From the NCBI GenBank assembly GCA_938001915.1, contig CALLBD010000003.1, forward strand, positions 1 to 64,000: DNA of 64,000 nt, given 5' to 3'. Source of the stretch: an uncultured Caulobacterales bacterium (GTDB lineage: Bacteria > Pseudomonadota > Alphaproteobacteria > Caulobacterales > Maricaulaceae). Both the position numbers and the translations under genes were made by a program. Below are positions 33,941 through 43,241 of the stretch, piece by piece (position 1 is the stretch's first letter; each line of letters opens with the position of its first letter). The notes beneath the pieces are model-generated. The model did no database searches. It saw nothing but the letters and a program-made list of their open reading frames with translations, and had not been told where the DNA came from.

Positions 33941-34960
33941 GTGACGTCTGAAATCTCAATTGCCATAAGCCTACCCATTCACCAATGGACCCCGCAATTC
34001 AAGGCCGTCTTGGGGTCTCTCAGGGCCCAGAGCGTGAAGCTTCAAATCGCCGTCATGATGACCCATGACGACCCCCGCATTCAGGCCGATCTAGATAGCT
34101 CGGGACTGTCATTTCACTATTCACGTATCGGGCCTGATGCGGGTCAAGCTGCGGCAATAGCGGAAGGCTGGGCACATACCGATAGCCCTATTTTAGGCTG
34201 GCTGAATACAGATGATGCGCTCATGAGCGGGGCTTTAACTGACGTTTCCAAAGTTTTTGAAGATCATACAAATGTGGATCTTGTCTATGGGCACAGTACG
34301 ATAAGTGATGAAACAAATACCATCTGGGGATATCATCCGGCTGTTCTAGCCAGTCAAAGGTTGATTTCTCGTACCAATATTATCTCTCAACCTTCGTGTT
34401 TTTGCCGAAGAAGCGCGGTTGAGGCCATCGGCGGAATAAATACTAAATTACAATATACTATGGACTGGGATTTATGGCTAAGGCTGTCGGAGAACGAGAA
34501 TAAGTTTAAGTTCCTGGATCAAATATTGTCCAATGTTACCTGGACCCAGAACACGAAAACAGCTGGACTATCGAAACAAAGGCTTATTGAAGTCTTAAAA
34601 ATATTGCGCCGAACGCAATCTGTCTACAAAACGAGCGTCGGTCTTTCTGCGCTTATCCGCAACAATTTGTCGATCTATAAATCAAATAAACCAATCGATA
34701 CGAATTGCAGGCAGCTTATAGCTTCAGCTAGCTCTGCAAAAACGCCAATCATAAATATGAACGCAGAATCAAAACGGCACCTACAGATTGAACATGAGAT
34801 AGCAGATATAGTTTTCAAACGCTCACGAGACGCATTTCAGGTCGAAACAAAACCTTCGGAATCAATTTTGTCCTTTGACCCCCCCATAACGTCAGGCGCA
34901 TCAGTCGATCTCAACATTTTGGGTAAAAATACGCGGTTAAAGCGATTTTCTTGGATCTAG
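33941..34960 (+). CDS. Glycosyltransferase family 2
   Basis: 339 residues starting at GTG (33941), supported by AGGAGAAA just upstream. The GT2 core runs to about residue 210: ISIAISLPIHQWTPQFKAVL, GPDAGQAAAIAEGWAHTDS, ILGWLNTDDALMSG (DD metal motif), VDLVYGHSTISDE and MDWDLWLRLSEN. This core resembles the GT2 domain of the 881-residue protein (same GQA-AI-G and W-N-(S/T)DD order). The C-terminal 130 residues are unassigned. It converges on fcl with a 4-base overlap of stop codons. Donor and acceptor unknown. Confidence 0.88.
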   Translation: MTSEISIAISLPIHQWTPQFKAVLGSLRAQSVKLQIAVMMTHDDPRIQADLDSSGLSFHYSRIGPDAGQAAAIAEGWAHTDSPILGWLNTDDALMSGALTDVSKVFEDHTNVDLVYGHSTISDETNTIWGYHPAVLASQRLISRTNIISQPSCFCRRSAVEAIGGINTKLQYTMDWDLWLRLSENENKFKFLDQILSNVTWTQNTKTAGLSKQRLIEVLKILRRTQSVYKTSVGLSALIRNNLSIYKSNKPIDTNCRQLIASASSAKTPIINMNAESKRHLQIEHEIADIVFKRSRDAFQVETKPSESILSFDPPITSGASVDLNILGKNTRLKRFSWI

Positions 34961-35919
34961 GCTTCGCGTAAATTATCCAGATGCGCTTTGAACCAACCAT
35001 AGGCATCTTCTAGGCCAGCCTCTAAGGAAATAGACGGCTCCCAACCTTGTTGTTTTAACCGTGTATCGTCCATGATTTTCCGCGGCGTTCCATCAGGTTT
35101 ACTTCTATCATGCACTAATTCGCCCTCAAACCCGACAACCTTCATGACAAGTTCGGCGAGGCTTTTAATTGAGATGTCTTTCCCACTGCCAATATTGATA
35201 TGTTCAGACTGAGAAATATTTTTCATCATATAGATGAGGCCATCGGCGAGGTCATCAACATGCATAAACTCCCGCAACGCATTACCTGTCCCCCAAATTT
35301 CCATATTGTCAGCCTTCGCCATTTTGGCCTCATGCGCTTTACGAATTAGCGCTGGGATAACATGCGAATTCTCCAAGTGATAATTGTCACCCGGACCATA
35401 GAGATTTGTCGGCATAGCTGAGATAAAATCATCTCCATATTGCTCGCGGTAAGCCCGGCACGTCATAAGACCTGTGATTTTCGCAATCGCATACCATTGA
35501 TTGGTTGGCTCTAGCGGGCCCGTCAAAAGCGAGCCTTCTTCAATAGGTTGAGGCGCCATTTTTGGGTAGATACATGACGAGCCTAGAAACAGAAGTTTTT
35601 CGACTTTTGACAAATGTGCGCCGTGGATAATATTCGACGCAATCATCGTATTTTCATAAATGAATTGCCCAGGATATGTCGCATTTGCAACAATGCCGCC
35701 AACCTTGGCTGCCGCTAAAAAAATAGCATCGGGCTTTTCCGCCGCAATCCAATTTTCGACATCAGACTGACGAAGCAAGTCAAGCTCGCTTCGGGTTGTC
35801 GTCAAAATCTCCGCAGGGCCTTCTTGTTCTAGACGCCGAACAATAGCCGAGCCGACCATCCCTCTATGACCCGTAACCCAAACGCGTTTTCCCGCAAGAG
35901 AGTAAACGCCCTTACTCAT
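34957..35919 (-). CDS. fcl: GDP-L-fucose synthase
   Basis: Epimerase-reductase completing GDP-L-fucose from the Gmd product, using NADPH. 320 residues. [16 protein letters not shown] is the cofactor loop; [45 protein letters not shown] (catalytic Tyr-X3-Lys), [12 protein letters not shown] and [13 protein letters not shown] are all typical of Fcl/WcaG. The start overlaps the end of gmd by 8 bases, as in many gmd-fcl pairs. The paired product means GDP-L-fucose (or a close 6-deoxyhexose) is a likely building block. Confidence 0.96.
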   Translation of the reverse strand: MSKGVYSLAGKRVWVTGHRGMVGSAIVRRLEQEGPAEILTTTRSELDLLRQSDVENWIAAEKPDAIFLAAAKVGGIVANATYPGQFIYENTMIASNIIHGAHLSKVEKLLFLGSSCIYPKMAPQPIEEGSLLTGPLEPTNQWYAIAKITGLMTCRAYREQYGDDFISAMPTNLYGPGDNYHLENSHVIPALIRKAHEAKMAKADNMEIWGTGNALREFMHVDDLADGLIYMMKNISQSEHINIGSGKDISIKSLAELVMKVVGFEGELVHDRSKPDGTPRKIMDDTRLKQQGWEPSISLEAGLEDAYGWFKAHLDNLREA

Positions 35920-36979
35920 GGCGGGATTTCCGATCCATTTCCCCCTTAACGAGCTCTAGGTCAGCCTCTAGCATTTCTGCGACAAGGGTTTCGAAAGGGG
36001 TTGAATGGACCCAGCCTAATTTTTCCTTCGCTTTCGCAGGGTTTGAAAGCAAAAGGTCAACTTCCGTCGGGCGGAAATAACGCTCGTCGATTCGAACAAG
36101 GACTTCACCTGTTTCCGCGCTCTTACCGACCTCATCCGTGCCTTTTCCAGACCATTCGATTGTCGTTCCAATTTTTGAGAAAGCCAGCTCTACAAATTCT
36201 CGAACAGAGTGCATCTCGCCCGTACCCAAGACATAGTCATCGGCCTCATCTTGTTGCAAAATTCGCCACATACCTTCTACATAGTCTTTTGCGTGACCCC
36301 AGTCGCGTTGCGCGTCCAGATTGCCCAAATAGATGACGTCCTGCAGTCCGTGATGGATAGCCGCGACCGCGCGCGTGATTTTGCGGGTCACAAATGTTTC
36401 GCCGCGCAAGGGGCTTTCATGGTTAAAGAGAATGCCATTAGACGCGTGAATGCCATAGGCTTCACGGTAATTCACCGTAACCCAATAGGCATATATTTTC
36501 GCCGCCGCATATGGGCTACGTGGATAGAACGGCGTGGTCTCGGATTGCGGCGTTTCCAAAACTTTCCCGTAAAGCTCAGATGTGGAGGCCTGGTAAAAGC
36601 GCGTCTTATTTTCTAGTTTGAGAATGCGGATAGCTTCCAAAATTCGAAGCGCGCCAATCGCGTCGGAATTGGCTGTATATTCCGGAGTTTCAAAACTCAC
36701 TTGAACATGGGACTGCGCGCCCAGATTATAAATCTCATCAGGTTGTGTTTCTTGGACAACGCGGATGATGTTTGTGGAGTCCGTCAGGTCTCCATAATGG
36801 AGAAAGAACTTTGCAGACGGATCATGCGGATCAACATACAAGTCGTCAATTCGTCCTGTGTTAAAGGAAGATGAGCGGCGCTTAATCCCGTGTACGATGT
36901 AACCTTTTTCTAGAAGGAGACGCGCGAGATAGGCTCCATCCTGACCCGTTACACCTGTAATTAAAGCTGTTTTTTGCAT
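35912..36979 (-). CDS. gmd: GDP-mannose 4,6-dehydratase
   Basis: First step toward GDP-L-fucose or GDP-rhamnose. 355 residues. [77 protein letters not shown] (Thr/Ser-Glu active site), [15 protein letters not shown] (Tyr-X3-Lys) and [19 protein letters not shown] are diagnostic. It is first in the leftward gmd-fcl pair. GDP-mannose must come from a ManC-type enzyme not seen in this window; the phosphomannomutase at 11.5 kb supplies mannose-1-phosphate. Confidence 0.97.
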   Translation of the reverse strand: MQKTALITGVTGQDGAYLARLLLEKGYIVHGIKRRSSSFNTGRIDDLYVDPHDPSAKFFLHYGDLTDSTNIIRVVQETQPDEIYNLGAQSHVQVSFETPEYTANSDAIGALRILEAIRILKLENKTRFYQASTSELYGKVLETPQSETTPFYPRSPYAAAKIYAYWVTVNYREAYGIHASNGILFNHESPLRGETFVTRKITRAVAAIHHGLQDVIYLGNLDAQRDWGHAKDYVEGMWRILQQDEADDYVLGTGEMHSVREFVELAFSKIGTTIEWSGKGTDEVGKSAETGEVLVRIDERYFRPTEVDLLLSNPAKAKEKLGWVHSTPFETLVAEMLEADLELVKGEMDRKSRHE

Positions 36980-37575
36980 ATTAAATCCATGATTCTAAAG
37001 GAAATTTTTGCCAAGAAAGTGCCTGCGAAAACTTTCCAGCATTTAAAAGCTGGGAGTCTCCACTCTAACTGAGCTAATATTTTTCTTTTATCTGAAGCGG
37101 CCCCTTGAAGATAAAATTGATATAATTCAAGCCTTGATGTTAGTACAATTCCTAAGACTAAAACTTTCTCAACACCTCCCCATATTTCAGCTAAGGGTAA
37201 ATTGCAACATAGTAAATTAACATTCCCTTAACAAAACAACTCAAGAAAAAGGGCTAAAATTTGAGATCTTCGGTTTTGACAGGCAAAGATAAAAAGCTAG
37301 ACAATAGATTATTTTTGCAGCTCCCAGACTTTTGCACCTCTCGAAACAGAGACAATAGATAAATTTGATGGTCGAGCGGCGCTTGACCTAATTATATGTT
37401 AGATGCTGCAAAAAAGTAGTGGTATAAAAAACGCAATCCAGAGAAGCGCTTGATTGAATTTGTATTCGAATTACAAACACAGTTATACAAACCATGATCA
37501 CGATTACCTCTATTGTCACTCACACAAATTCAGTCAATATAATGAGTTATCAAATTTAATGGTGAGCTGATTGAA
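36980..37575. other. Long AT-rich gene-free gap
   Basis: About 600 bases between gmd and rmlC, both leftward. The region is visibly AT-rich, has no frame longer than about 60 codons and no RNA gene recognised. A near-repeat AGACAATAGAT-A occurs near 37298 and 37351. It should hold the gmd promoter; the rest could be the relic of a lost gene or an unrecognised RNA. Confidence 0.5.
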
Positions 37576-38133
37576 TCAGTTAAATGGCGACTGAAAAGAA
37601 GAAAAACTTTGGGCCGCACTATCCTTTTCGGAGAGAAATGCCTGATTCCTAAGAATAGTCCAATCAATTGCTAAAGTGGCGTCACCCCAATAAACGCTTC
37701 CGCTACATTCGGGTGAAAAATAATTCGTACATTTATACTGAACTTCAGTATCTTCTTCTAACGTAATAAACCCATGTAAGAAACCTTCTGGTACCCACAA
37801 TTGAATATTGTTTCTAGCTGTCAATACCGCCTTAACATGCCGCCCAAACGAAGGCGAACCGACACGAACATCAACCGCGACATCCATGATAGAGCCTCTC
37901 ATGCAACGAACCAGTTTACCCTGGGCAAATGGAGGTCGTTGAAAATGCAACCCCCGGACCGTATAAACATGGTGTGATAACGAGTGGTTCTCTTGGACAA
38001 AATCAATCTGCCGGCCGACAAAATCACAAAAATCACTCTGTCGGAAAGTTTCCATAAAATAACCCCGACTATCGCTGAGTGCCTTTGGAGTCACTTTGAT
38101 AACATCTGGTATTTCTAAGCGCTCATATTGCAT
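37576..38133 (-). CDS. rmlC: dTDP-4-dehydrorhamnose 3,5-epimerase
   Basis: Third step of dTDP-L-rhamnose synthesis. 185-residue cupin. Family landmarks: DSRGYFMETFRQSDFCDF, FVQENHSLSHHVYTVRGLHFQ (substrate loop with catalytic His), QGKLVRCMRGSIMDVAVDVR, WVPEGFLHGFITLEEDTEVQYKCTNYF (catalytic Tyr region) and GSVYWGDATLAIDW. It stands alone, 26 kb from rmlAB and between two gene-free gaps, suggesting that the pathway genes were split by rearrangement or acquired separately. rmlD was not found in the window. Confidence 0.95.
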   Translation of the reverse strand: MQYERLEIPDVIKVTPKALSDSRGYFMETFRQSDFCDFVGRQIDFVQENHSLSHHVYTVRGLHFQRPPFAQGKLVRCMRGSIMDVAVDVRVGSPSFGRHVKAVLTARNNIQLWVPEGFLHGFITLEEDTEVQYKCTNYFSPECSGSVYWGDATLAIDWTILRNQAFLSEKDSAAQSFSSFQSPFN

Positions 38134-38364
38134 GAAATATCCTCATCGTTCCCTATACGCAAGCGGCACCGGATTCCCAGTCTTTTATCTATAGTTGGAA
38201 CGCAATCACGGCCGCAACCATTTCGTCGTGAATATTTTCCCAACTAATCCTAAAAAGGCGCATCAATATAGCTCGCGTCGAACGCCGATGGAGGTCAAGT
38301 CGAGGAAGCGTTCGAGCATAGCAACCCTTAAAACGACTACCCGTTCAAAACTTAGAAACTAAAC

Positions 38365-39279
38365 TTACTGAAACTCCAGACGTTCCTTAGACGCGAAGAA
38401 CAAGGAGGCGACCTCTTCGTCATCGGTGGAGGCATCGGGGGCAAGATCAAGAATTTTCGCTATCGTATCCTTGCGCTGCCCAAGCGCAATTTCAAAATCA
38501 CTTTCAATTCGATTCCACGTCCCGCTTAGCTTTAAATGCTGCATGAGTGTTTGGTAAATATCCACGCGGCCCATCAAGAAATAGCTCTCATAGAGAATTT
38601 TACTGGCAATTTTTTGATGAATATCTCCATAGGCGAGTTGCCCCAACATCGTCTCAATCGGCTTGACAATGAAGTCCAACTCCTCACCGATATCAGGCGT
38701 TGTCAAATAAATCTTCTTCGTCGTGAGCAACTGACTTTCGATACGCGCAATTTTTTCGGGCGGCGCACCTCTGTTGGTGACGATAACAATATCAATATCA
38801 GACCCATTGATTTCTACGCCGAGCTGATCGTGCGTCCGTTTTGTTTGATGTGCCAAATAATAGGCAATATCGCCCGACAGAAAGACAACACAATGCGCAT
38901 TAATGACCTCTTGCAAATCATCATCAAGCCGCAATAGTGCGTCGCGAGCCCAGCTCAGTTTCTCAAGGCTTACAGATCGGAATTTATTCGCGAGCCTTGT
39001 ATTTGCTTCGACGATTTCTACCATTTGGTCGGTCAGATATATGAGACTAAACGTCAGAAAGTCTCGCAAAATCGAAGGGGAAAGCCGGAGTTGATTGCCC
39101 CGCAAAATATCATATCGCAAGTAATAGCGCGCGCAATTGCTGACACGAATATCGCTGGACCCATAACAGGCGCGCCAAAGCGCAATGTCATTAATATGCG
39201 GTAATTCTTCTGTCAGCTCAGCCCCCGTGACAGGGCCCGCAGAGTTGAGAATAGTCTTAATTTCACTTTCGATATTCAT
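38365..39279 (-). CDS. Predicted nucleotidyltransferase-fold protein with N-terminal winged helix
   Basis: 304 residues, family not recognised. Residues 1-70 look like a winged helix (IKTILNSAGPVTGAELTEEL and then a basic RYYLRYDILRGNQLRLSP). Residues about 130-215 carry the pattern of the DNA-polymerase-beta-like nucleotidyltransferase fold: FLSGDIAYYL, then GSDIDIVIVT near residue 160 (two catalytic Asp) and EELDFIVKP (third carboxylate). Such folds add nucleotides to proteins, RNA or small molecules. It follows glmM on the same strand by 29 bases, so it is probably in that operon. No antitoxin-like partner is adjacent. The function cannot be named. Confidence 0.55.
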   Translation of the reverse strand: MNIESEIKTILNSAGPVTGAELTEELPHINDIALWRACYGSSDIRVSNCARYYLRYDILRGNQLRLSPSILRDFLTFSLIYLTDQMVEIVEANTRLANKFRSVSLEKLSWARDALLRLDDDLQEVINAHCVVFLSGDIAYYLAHQTKRTHDQLGVEINGSDIDIVIVTNRGAPPEKIARIESQLLTTKKIYLTTPDIGEELDFIVKPIETMLGQLAYGDIHQKIASKILYESYFLMGRVDIYQTLMQHLKLSGTWNRIESDFEIALGQRKDTIAKILDLAPDASTDDEEVASLFFASKERLEFQ

Positions 39280-39308
39280 CTTTCTTTCCCGTCTCTTCTT
39301 TGAAGCGA

Positions 39309-40652
39309 TTAAGCCAGCCCCGATATAAGATTGACAAAATCATCTACGGTTTGATTTACCTGTTCAGAGTCATCCCCCTCCGCCATCACGCGAATAAGGG
39401 GTTCCGTCCCAGAGGCGCGTATGAGAACACGCCCGCGCCCTGCCAAGTCAGATTGCGCCGTTTCAATCGCCGCGAGGAGTTTGGGATGTGCCATAGGGCT
39501 CTTGCCCGAAAAGCGGACATTTTTTAATATTTGCGGAACCGGTTCAAACACGTTCAAAACCTCACTTGCGGCGCGGCCTTGGCGTTTAATTTCAGCCAAA
39601 ACCTGAATGGCAGCCATCGTCCCATCCCCTGTCGGACTATAGTCCGTCATGAGCAAGTGACCTGATTGCTCGCCGCCGACATTATAACCGTCAGCCCGCA
39701 TCTTAGCCGCAACGTGACGGTCTCCAACTTGCGTTCTGATAAGCTGCATGTCGTTGTCTTGCAGATAGCGCTCCAGGCCGAGATTAGACATAACCGTCGC
39801 AACAAGGCCATTCCCCCGCAGGCGTCCCTGCGCCTTCCAACTCGTGGCGATAAGACCTAATAATTGATCTCCATCAATAATCCGGCCCTTTTCATCACAC
39901 ATAATCAGGCGGTCTGCATCGCCGTCGAGCGCAACGCCAACATCAGCGCCTGTCTTCACGACTGTCTCGGACAGAAGATCTGTCGCCGTGGAGCCACATC
40001 CCGCATTGATGTTATCGCCTGTTGGCGATTCCCCTATAGATATAACGTCGTCCGCCCCTAATTCCCAAAGCGTGGCCGCAGCGGTAGCAAAAGCGGCCCC
40101 ATTGGCGGCATCAACAACAATTTTCATCCCTTTTAAGGTCTGACCACTCGGAAGTGTGGATTTACATAGTTCAATATACCGCGCCTGAAGCCCGCCTGGC
40201 GAACTCATGCGGCCTAAAGCGGCCGACTCCACGCCCTCAATTTCTGGCTTCGTCAATAAGGCCTCTATCTCAGCTTCGGACTTGTCTGAAAGCTTGCACC
40301 CATCGGGGCCAAAAAACTTCACACCATTATCAGGAAACTTATTGTGAGAGGCCGTTATCATAACACCTAAATCCGCTCGCAGAGCTTTGGTCATTAAGGA
40401 CACACCGGATGTCGGAAGGACACCTGCGCGCTTTACGTCGACGCCAACGGAAGTCAGTCCTGAAATCAGGGCCGCTTCTATCATATCTCCCGACAGGCGC
40501 GTATCTTTGCCAATCACAGCGCAAGCCCGGCTGCTGGACTCAGCCGCGAAATATTTACCGACCACTTGGCCTAACCGCATCATGCTTAGCGGCGTCATTT
40601 TCCCTGTATTCGCCAGACCGCGAACCCCATCCGTGCCAAAGAATTTTGCCAT
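39309..40652 (-). CDS. glmM: Phosphoglucosamine mutase
   Basis: Converts glucosamine-6-phosphate to glucosamine-1-phosphate for UDP-GlcNAc, feeding peptidoglycan, LPS and glycans. 447 residues from the ATG at 40652; an upstream ATG at 40703 adds 17 residues ahead of the conserved AKFFGTDGVRGLAN start, and AAGGCGG precedes the chosen one. Phosphoserine loop MITASHNKFPDNGVKFF, metal loop LDGDADRLIMCD, GGEQSGHL sugar loop and RASGTEPLIRVMAE phosphate loop are intact. Probably a housekeeping gene at the edge of the polysaccharide locus, co-transcribed with the nucleotidyltransferase-fold gene. Confidence 0.97.
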   Translation of the reverse strand: MAKFFGTDGVRGLANTGKMTPLSMMRLGQVVGKYFAAESSSRACAVIGKDTRLSGDMIEAALISGLTSVGVDVKRAGVLPTSGVSLMTKALRADLGVMITASHNKFPDNGVKFFGPDGCKLSDKSEAEIEALLTKPEIEGVESAALGRMSSPGGLQARYIELCKSTLPSGQTLKGMKIVVDAANGAAFATAAATLWELGADDVISIGESPTGDNINAGCGSTATDLLSETVVKTGADVGVALDGDADRLIMCDEKGRIIDGDQLLGLIATSWKAQGRLRGNGLVATVMSNLGLERYLQDNDMQLIRTQVGDRHVAAKMRADGYNVGGEQSGHLLMTDYSPTGDGTMAAIQVLAEIKRQGRAASEVLNVFEPVPQILKNVRFSGKSPMAHPKLLAAIETAQSDLAGRGRVLIRASGTEPLIRVMAEGDDSEQVNQTVDDFVNLISGLA

Positions 40653-40788
40653 AACAGCCGCCTTAAATTCGCAAAAAAGTCTCCCAATCCTTTTAACCCT
40701 CAACGTCTGAAGCGTGTATTAACCCGCCGCAGAGAATTGAACGGGAGCGTGTTTTCAATTGGATATCTAAAGGCGAAACCGCTATCCG

Positions 40789-41757
40789 ATGGGAATGGAC
40801 GTTTTACTCACAGGCGCGGCAGGCTTTATCGGCTTTCACGCGGCACGGCGCTTATTAGATGAAGGACACACGGTCATCGGGGTAGATAATCTAAATGCAT
40901 ATTATTCGGCCTCTCTGAAATTGGCCCGCCTCGCGCGTCTGCGTAAATATGAAAGTTTCACCTTCCATAGCTTAGATATATCTCAAAAAAGCGCGCTAGA
41001 CACCGCCCTCGAAGACTCTCGGATAACCCATATCCTGCATCTCGCAGCGCAGGCCGGCGTGAGATATAGCCTGGAGAACCCACACAGCTATATTCAATCA
41101 AACGTCGTTGGACACTTAAATGTCTTAGAGTTTGCCCGTCATAGGAAGGCTATCGAACATCTTGTCTATGCCAGCAGCTCCTCTGTATATGGTGAGCGCG
41201 CGGCCGTCAAAGGATTCACGGAAACTGACCGTGTTCGGCAGCCTGCCTCTCTTTATGCCGCCACGAAACTAAGCGGCGAGCTATTGTCTGAGAGCTATGC
41301 GCGGCTGTATGATATCCCGCAAACAGGGTTGCGGTTTTTCACCGTCTATGGCCCGTGGGGCCGGCCGGATATGGCCTATTGGATATTCACGCAAAAGATT
41401 TTGTCAGGAGATCCTATCACGCTCTTCGCGCCAAACCTTATGCAGCGAGATTTTACCTTTATTGATGACATTGTTGATGTCCTGCCCAAAATCATAAGCC
41501 AGCCCGCGAGTCATCACGACATTTACAATTTGGGAAATTCGGCGCCAAATAAATTGCATGATTTGGTGACAGCCGTTGAGATGGCCTGCGGAGGAAAAGC
41601 TGAGATAATCCTCAAACCGCAACAAGCGGGCGATGTTCAGAAAACATTTGCAGATATTTCTGCCGCGCAAAGTGCCTTTGGGTTTGCGCCCAAAACGGAC
41701 CTGCAAACCGGTATTGCCAACTTCGTCAAATGGTATCGGGACTGGCATCAGGCTTAA
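40789..41757 (+). CDS. UDP-glucuronate 4-epimerase
   Basis: Extended SDR converting UDP-glucuronate to UDP-galacturonate. 322 residues. DVLLTGAAGFIGFHAARRL (cofactor), VDNLNAYYSASLKLARL (typical of the GlcA epimerase/LpsL/CapI group), AAQAGVRYSLENPHSYI, YASSSSVYGERAAV, YAATKLSGELL (Tyr-X3-Lys), RFFTVYGPWGRPDMAYWIF and MQRDFTFIDDIVDV. An AAAGGCG site favours the first ATG; a second lies two codons in. It is divergent from glmM and convergent with the porin gene. UDP-glucuronate itself needs UDP-glucose, which again requires a working galU elsewhere. Confidence 0.9.
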   Translation: MGMDVLLTGAAGFIGFHAARRLLDEGHTVIGVDNLNAYYSASLKLARLARLRKYESFTFHSLDISQKSALDTALEDSRITHILHLAAQAGVRYSLENPHSYIQSNVVGHLNVLEFARHRKAIEHLVYASSSSVYGERAAVKGFTETDRVRQPASLYAATKLSGELLSESYARLYDIPQTGLRFFTVYGPWGRPDMAYWIFTQKILSGDPITLFAPNLMQRDFTFIDDIVDVLPKIISQPASHHDIYNLGNSAPNKLHDLVTAVEMACGGKAEIILKPQQAGDVQKTFADISAAQSAFGFAPKTDLQTGIANFVKWYRDWHQA

Positions 41758-41787
41758 GGCTCAATCATGAAATGATTGAACCTAAGC
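41752..41787. terminator. Hairpin between convergent genes
   Basis: TCAATCAT (41761-41768) and ATGATTGA (41772-41779) form an eight-pair stem with a GAA loop, extended by AGG/CCT and GCTT/AAGC with one bulge. It lies between the epimerase stop and the porin stop. There is no strong T-run, so it may be a weak bidirectional terminator. Confidence 0.5.
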
Positions 41788-41826
41788 TAAGCCACATAGT
41801 CCCGATAAGTTACTATTTAAATCAAC

Positions 41827-43044
41827 TTAAAAATCGTACTGCAGGCGGACAGTGAAGCCATCGACTGTATCTTCAGTCAATGTGGGGTCTGTAATCGCAG
41901 CCGCATAGACATCTTGCAGACCAACGCTTGATCCAACATTTGGCCCAGAAAGCGTCGCGTCTGAATTAAAATAGTTAAGCTGAATACGTGTTTGCTTGTG
42001 CAGCCACCAGTTTACGCCAACTGCGAACGTATCCAAATCACCGCCTTGAATACCTTCATCTGTTAGGTCGAGCGTGTCATAGCGGGCATTAATGGACAAT
42101 GCACCCCAGCCGCCTTTTGTGACGGGGTTGTCCACGGTGACCCGTTTGAACTTACCTGTTGAGTAATTTCTCTTTCCGCCAAAGACATAACCGCCGCCGA
42201 TTGACCACCCTGAGAAACTCGGATCTTCACTGCACACAGTTGACCCTTCGGCGCAATTTGCATTCACAACTGTATATTCACCAATGGCCCAAGCAGAGCC
42301 GAATAGGCCGGCTAGCTCACCGCCGAAAAATGTATCGCTGTCTGCGACACGGCCTGTTGAAATGATACGGCCTGTACTTGCGACGTAAGGACGTTGGCGA
42401 TAGCGCAGGTCAGCCGCATCATTTTGCTCGCGATAACGGAAAGACGCGCCCGTGTGAATGATACCACCAGAGACATCAAATTTGTAAACGGCTCGGCCCG
42501 CAACAGCAATGCCTTCATTCCCGTCATTATTTTCAATCTCTTCTAAGTTCTCACCAAATACGCCAAGTTGAATTTGGTAATTATCGGCTTTTGTGGAGAC
42601 TTCGAAACCAAGGCGGCGGTCCAGTTGGAACGCGTCTGTAAAAGCGGCACGTTCAATCAAATCTTCATCCAATGACGAATTTAATTCTTGAAGGGAATTT
42701 TGTGTCTTAAATTGACCTGCTTTGAATGTGATAGGGCTACCCTGTGGTTTCCAAGACAAATAGGCGTCTTCTAGATTCACATCTCCATCCTGACCGAAAG
42801 TCGTTTCGAGTTTATATTTGAGGTTTTTCCCAAATTGACCACTGCCTTTCAGGCGCGCACGTCGAAGCGACGTCGCACTGACGTCAAAATCTGTGTTCTC
42901 CGAGCTAGCCGAAGCGTAATCAATGTTCAAACGCCCACCAAGTTTCACTGTAAAATCATCCTGCGCGAATGCGGATGGTGTTGCCAGCATAGAAAATGCC
43001 AAGGCCGAACTCGCTAAAGTGGCTTTTTTGAAAAACGTCATCAC
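41827..43044 (-). CDS. Porin of the phosphate-selective O/P type
   Basis: 405-residue outer-membrane beta-barrel. A Sec signal peptide ends at SAFA|QDDF near residue 28. The barrel begins FTVKLGGRLNIDYASAS with SLRRARLKGSGQFGKNLKYK and EDAYLSWKP, the start of the OprO/OprP-type porin family (Porin_O_P), and ends in YDF with the terminal Phe expected for BAM-dependent assembly. A pair Cys-x-Cys loop (NCAEGSTVC) may form a disulfide. Upstream at 43.12-43.19 kb lies an 11-bp-phased array of PhoB-like half sites, which fits phosphate control. Anion selectivity is inferred from family and control site only. Confidence 0.88.
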   Translation of the reverse strand: MMTFFKKATLASSALAFSMLATPSAFAQDDFTVKLGGRLNIDYASASSENTDFDVSATSLRRARLKGSGQFGKNLKYKLETTFGQDGDVNLEDAYLSWKPQGSPITFKAGQFKTQNSLQELNSSLDEDLIERAAFTDAFQLDRRLGFEVSTKADNYQIQLGVFGENLEEIENNDGNEGIAVAGRAVYKFDVSGGIIHTGASFRYREQNDAADLRYRQRPYVASTGRIISTGRVADSDTFFGGELAGLFGSAWAIGEYTVVNANCAEGSTVCSEDPSFSGWSIGGGYVFGGKRNYSTGKFKRVTVDNPVTKGGWGALSINARYDTLDLTDEGIQGGDLDTFAVGVNWWLHKQTRIQLNYFNSDATLSGPNVGSSVGLQDVYAAAITDPTLTEDTVDGFTVRLQYDF

Positions 43045-43123
43045 TTACCTCATTATTTGACGTTGCGTATATGAGCAGTGATTCCACCGCCCCCCTAATC
43101 TGGCGCGGCTATGCCCACGAGAG

Positions 43124-43185
43124 ATGACAAACACATATAATTTTTGTGACGGTTCAGTATATTTTTTATGACGCTTTTACGACGC
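43124..43185 (-). promoter_or_regulatory. PhoB-like half-site array, 11-bp phase
   Basis: On the minus strand upstream of the porin, four heptamers related to CTGTCAT occur: GCGTCGT (43185-43179), GCGTCAT (43174-43168), CCGTCAC (43152-43146) and TTGTCAT (43130-43124). Their starts are separated by 11, 22 and 22 bases, all multiples of 11, the spacing of PhoB/OmpR-family tandem half sites. The first two form a full box GCGTCGTAAAAGCGTCAT. The array ends about 80 bases before the porin start. Confidence 0.6.
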
Positions 43186-43197
43186 CTGGGCAGCGTT

Positions 43198-43230
43198 AAA
43201 AGAAAAAGCCCCCGACCAAGTCGAGGGCTT
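43198..43230 (-). terminator. Intrinsic terminator after the giant repeat gene
   Basis: Read on the minus strand, AGCCCTCGAC pairs with GTCGGGGGCT over ten positions (one T-G wobble) around a TTG loop, followed by TTTTCTTTT. It lies 12 bases past the stop of the 5726-residue gene. Confidence 0.9.
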
Positions 43231-43241
43231 TAGAGTTTGGC

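Noticed and set aside
36001..36616. Frames of 111 and 135 residues antisense to gmd
   Set aside because: They are shadows of a highly conserved gene; codon pattern and motifs support gmd only.
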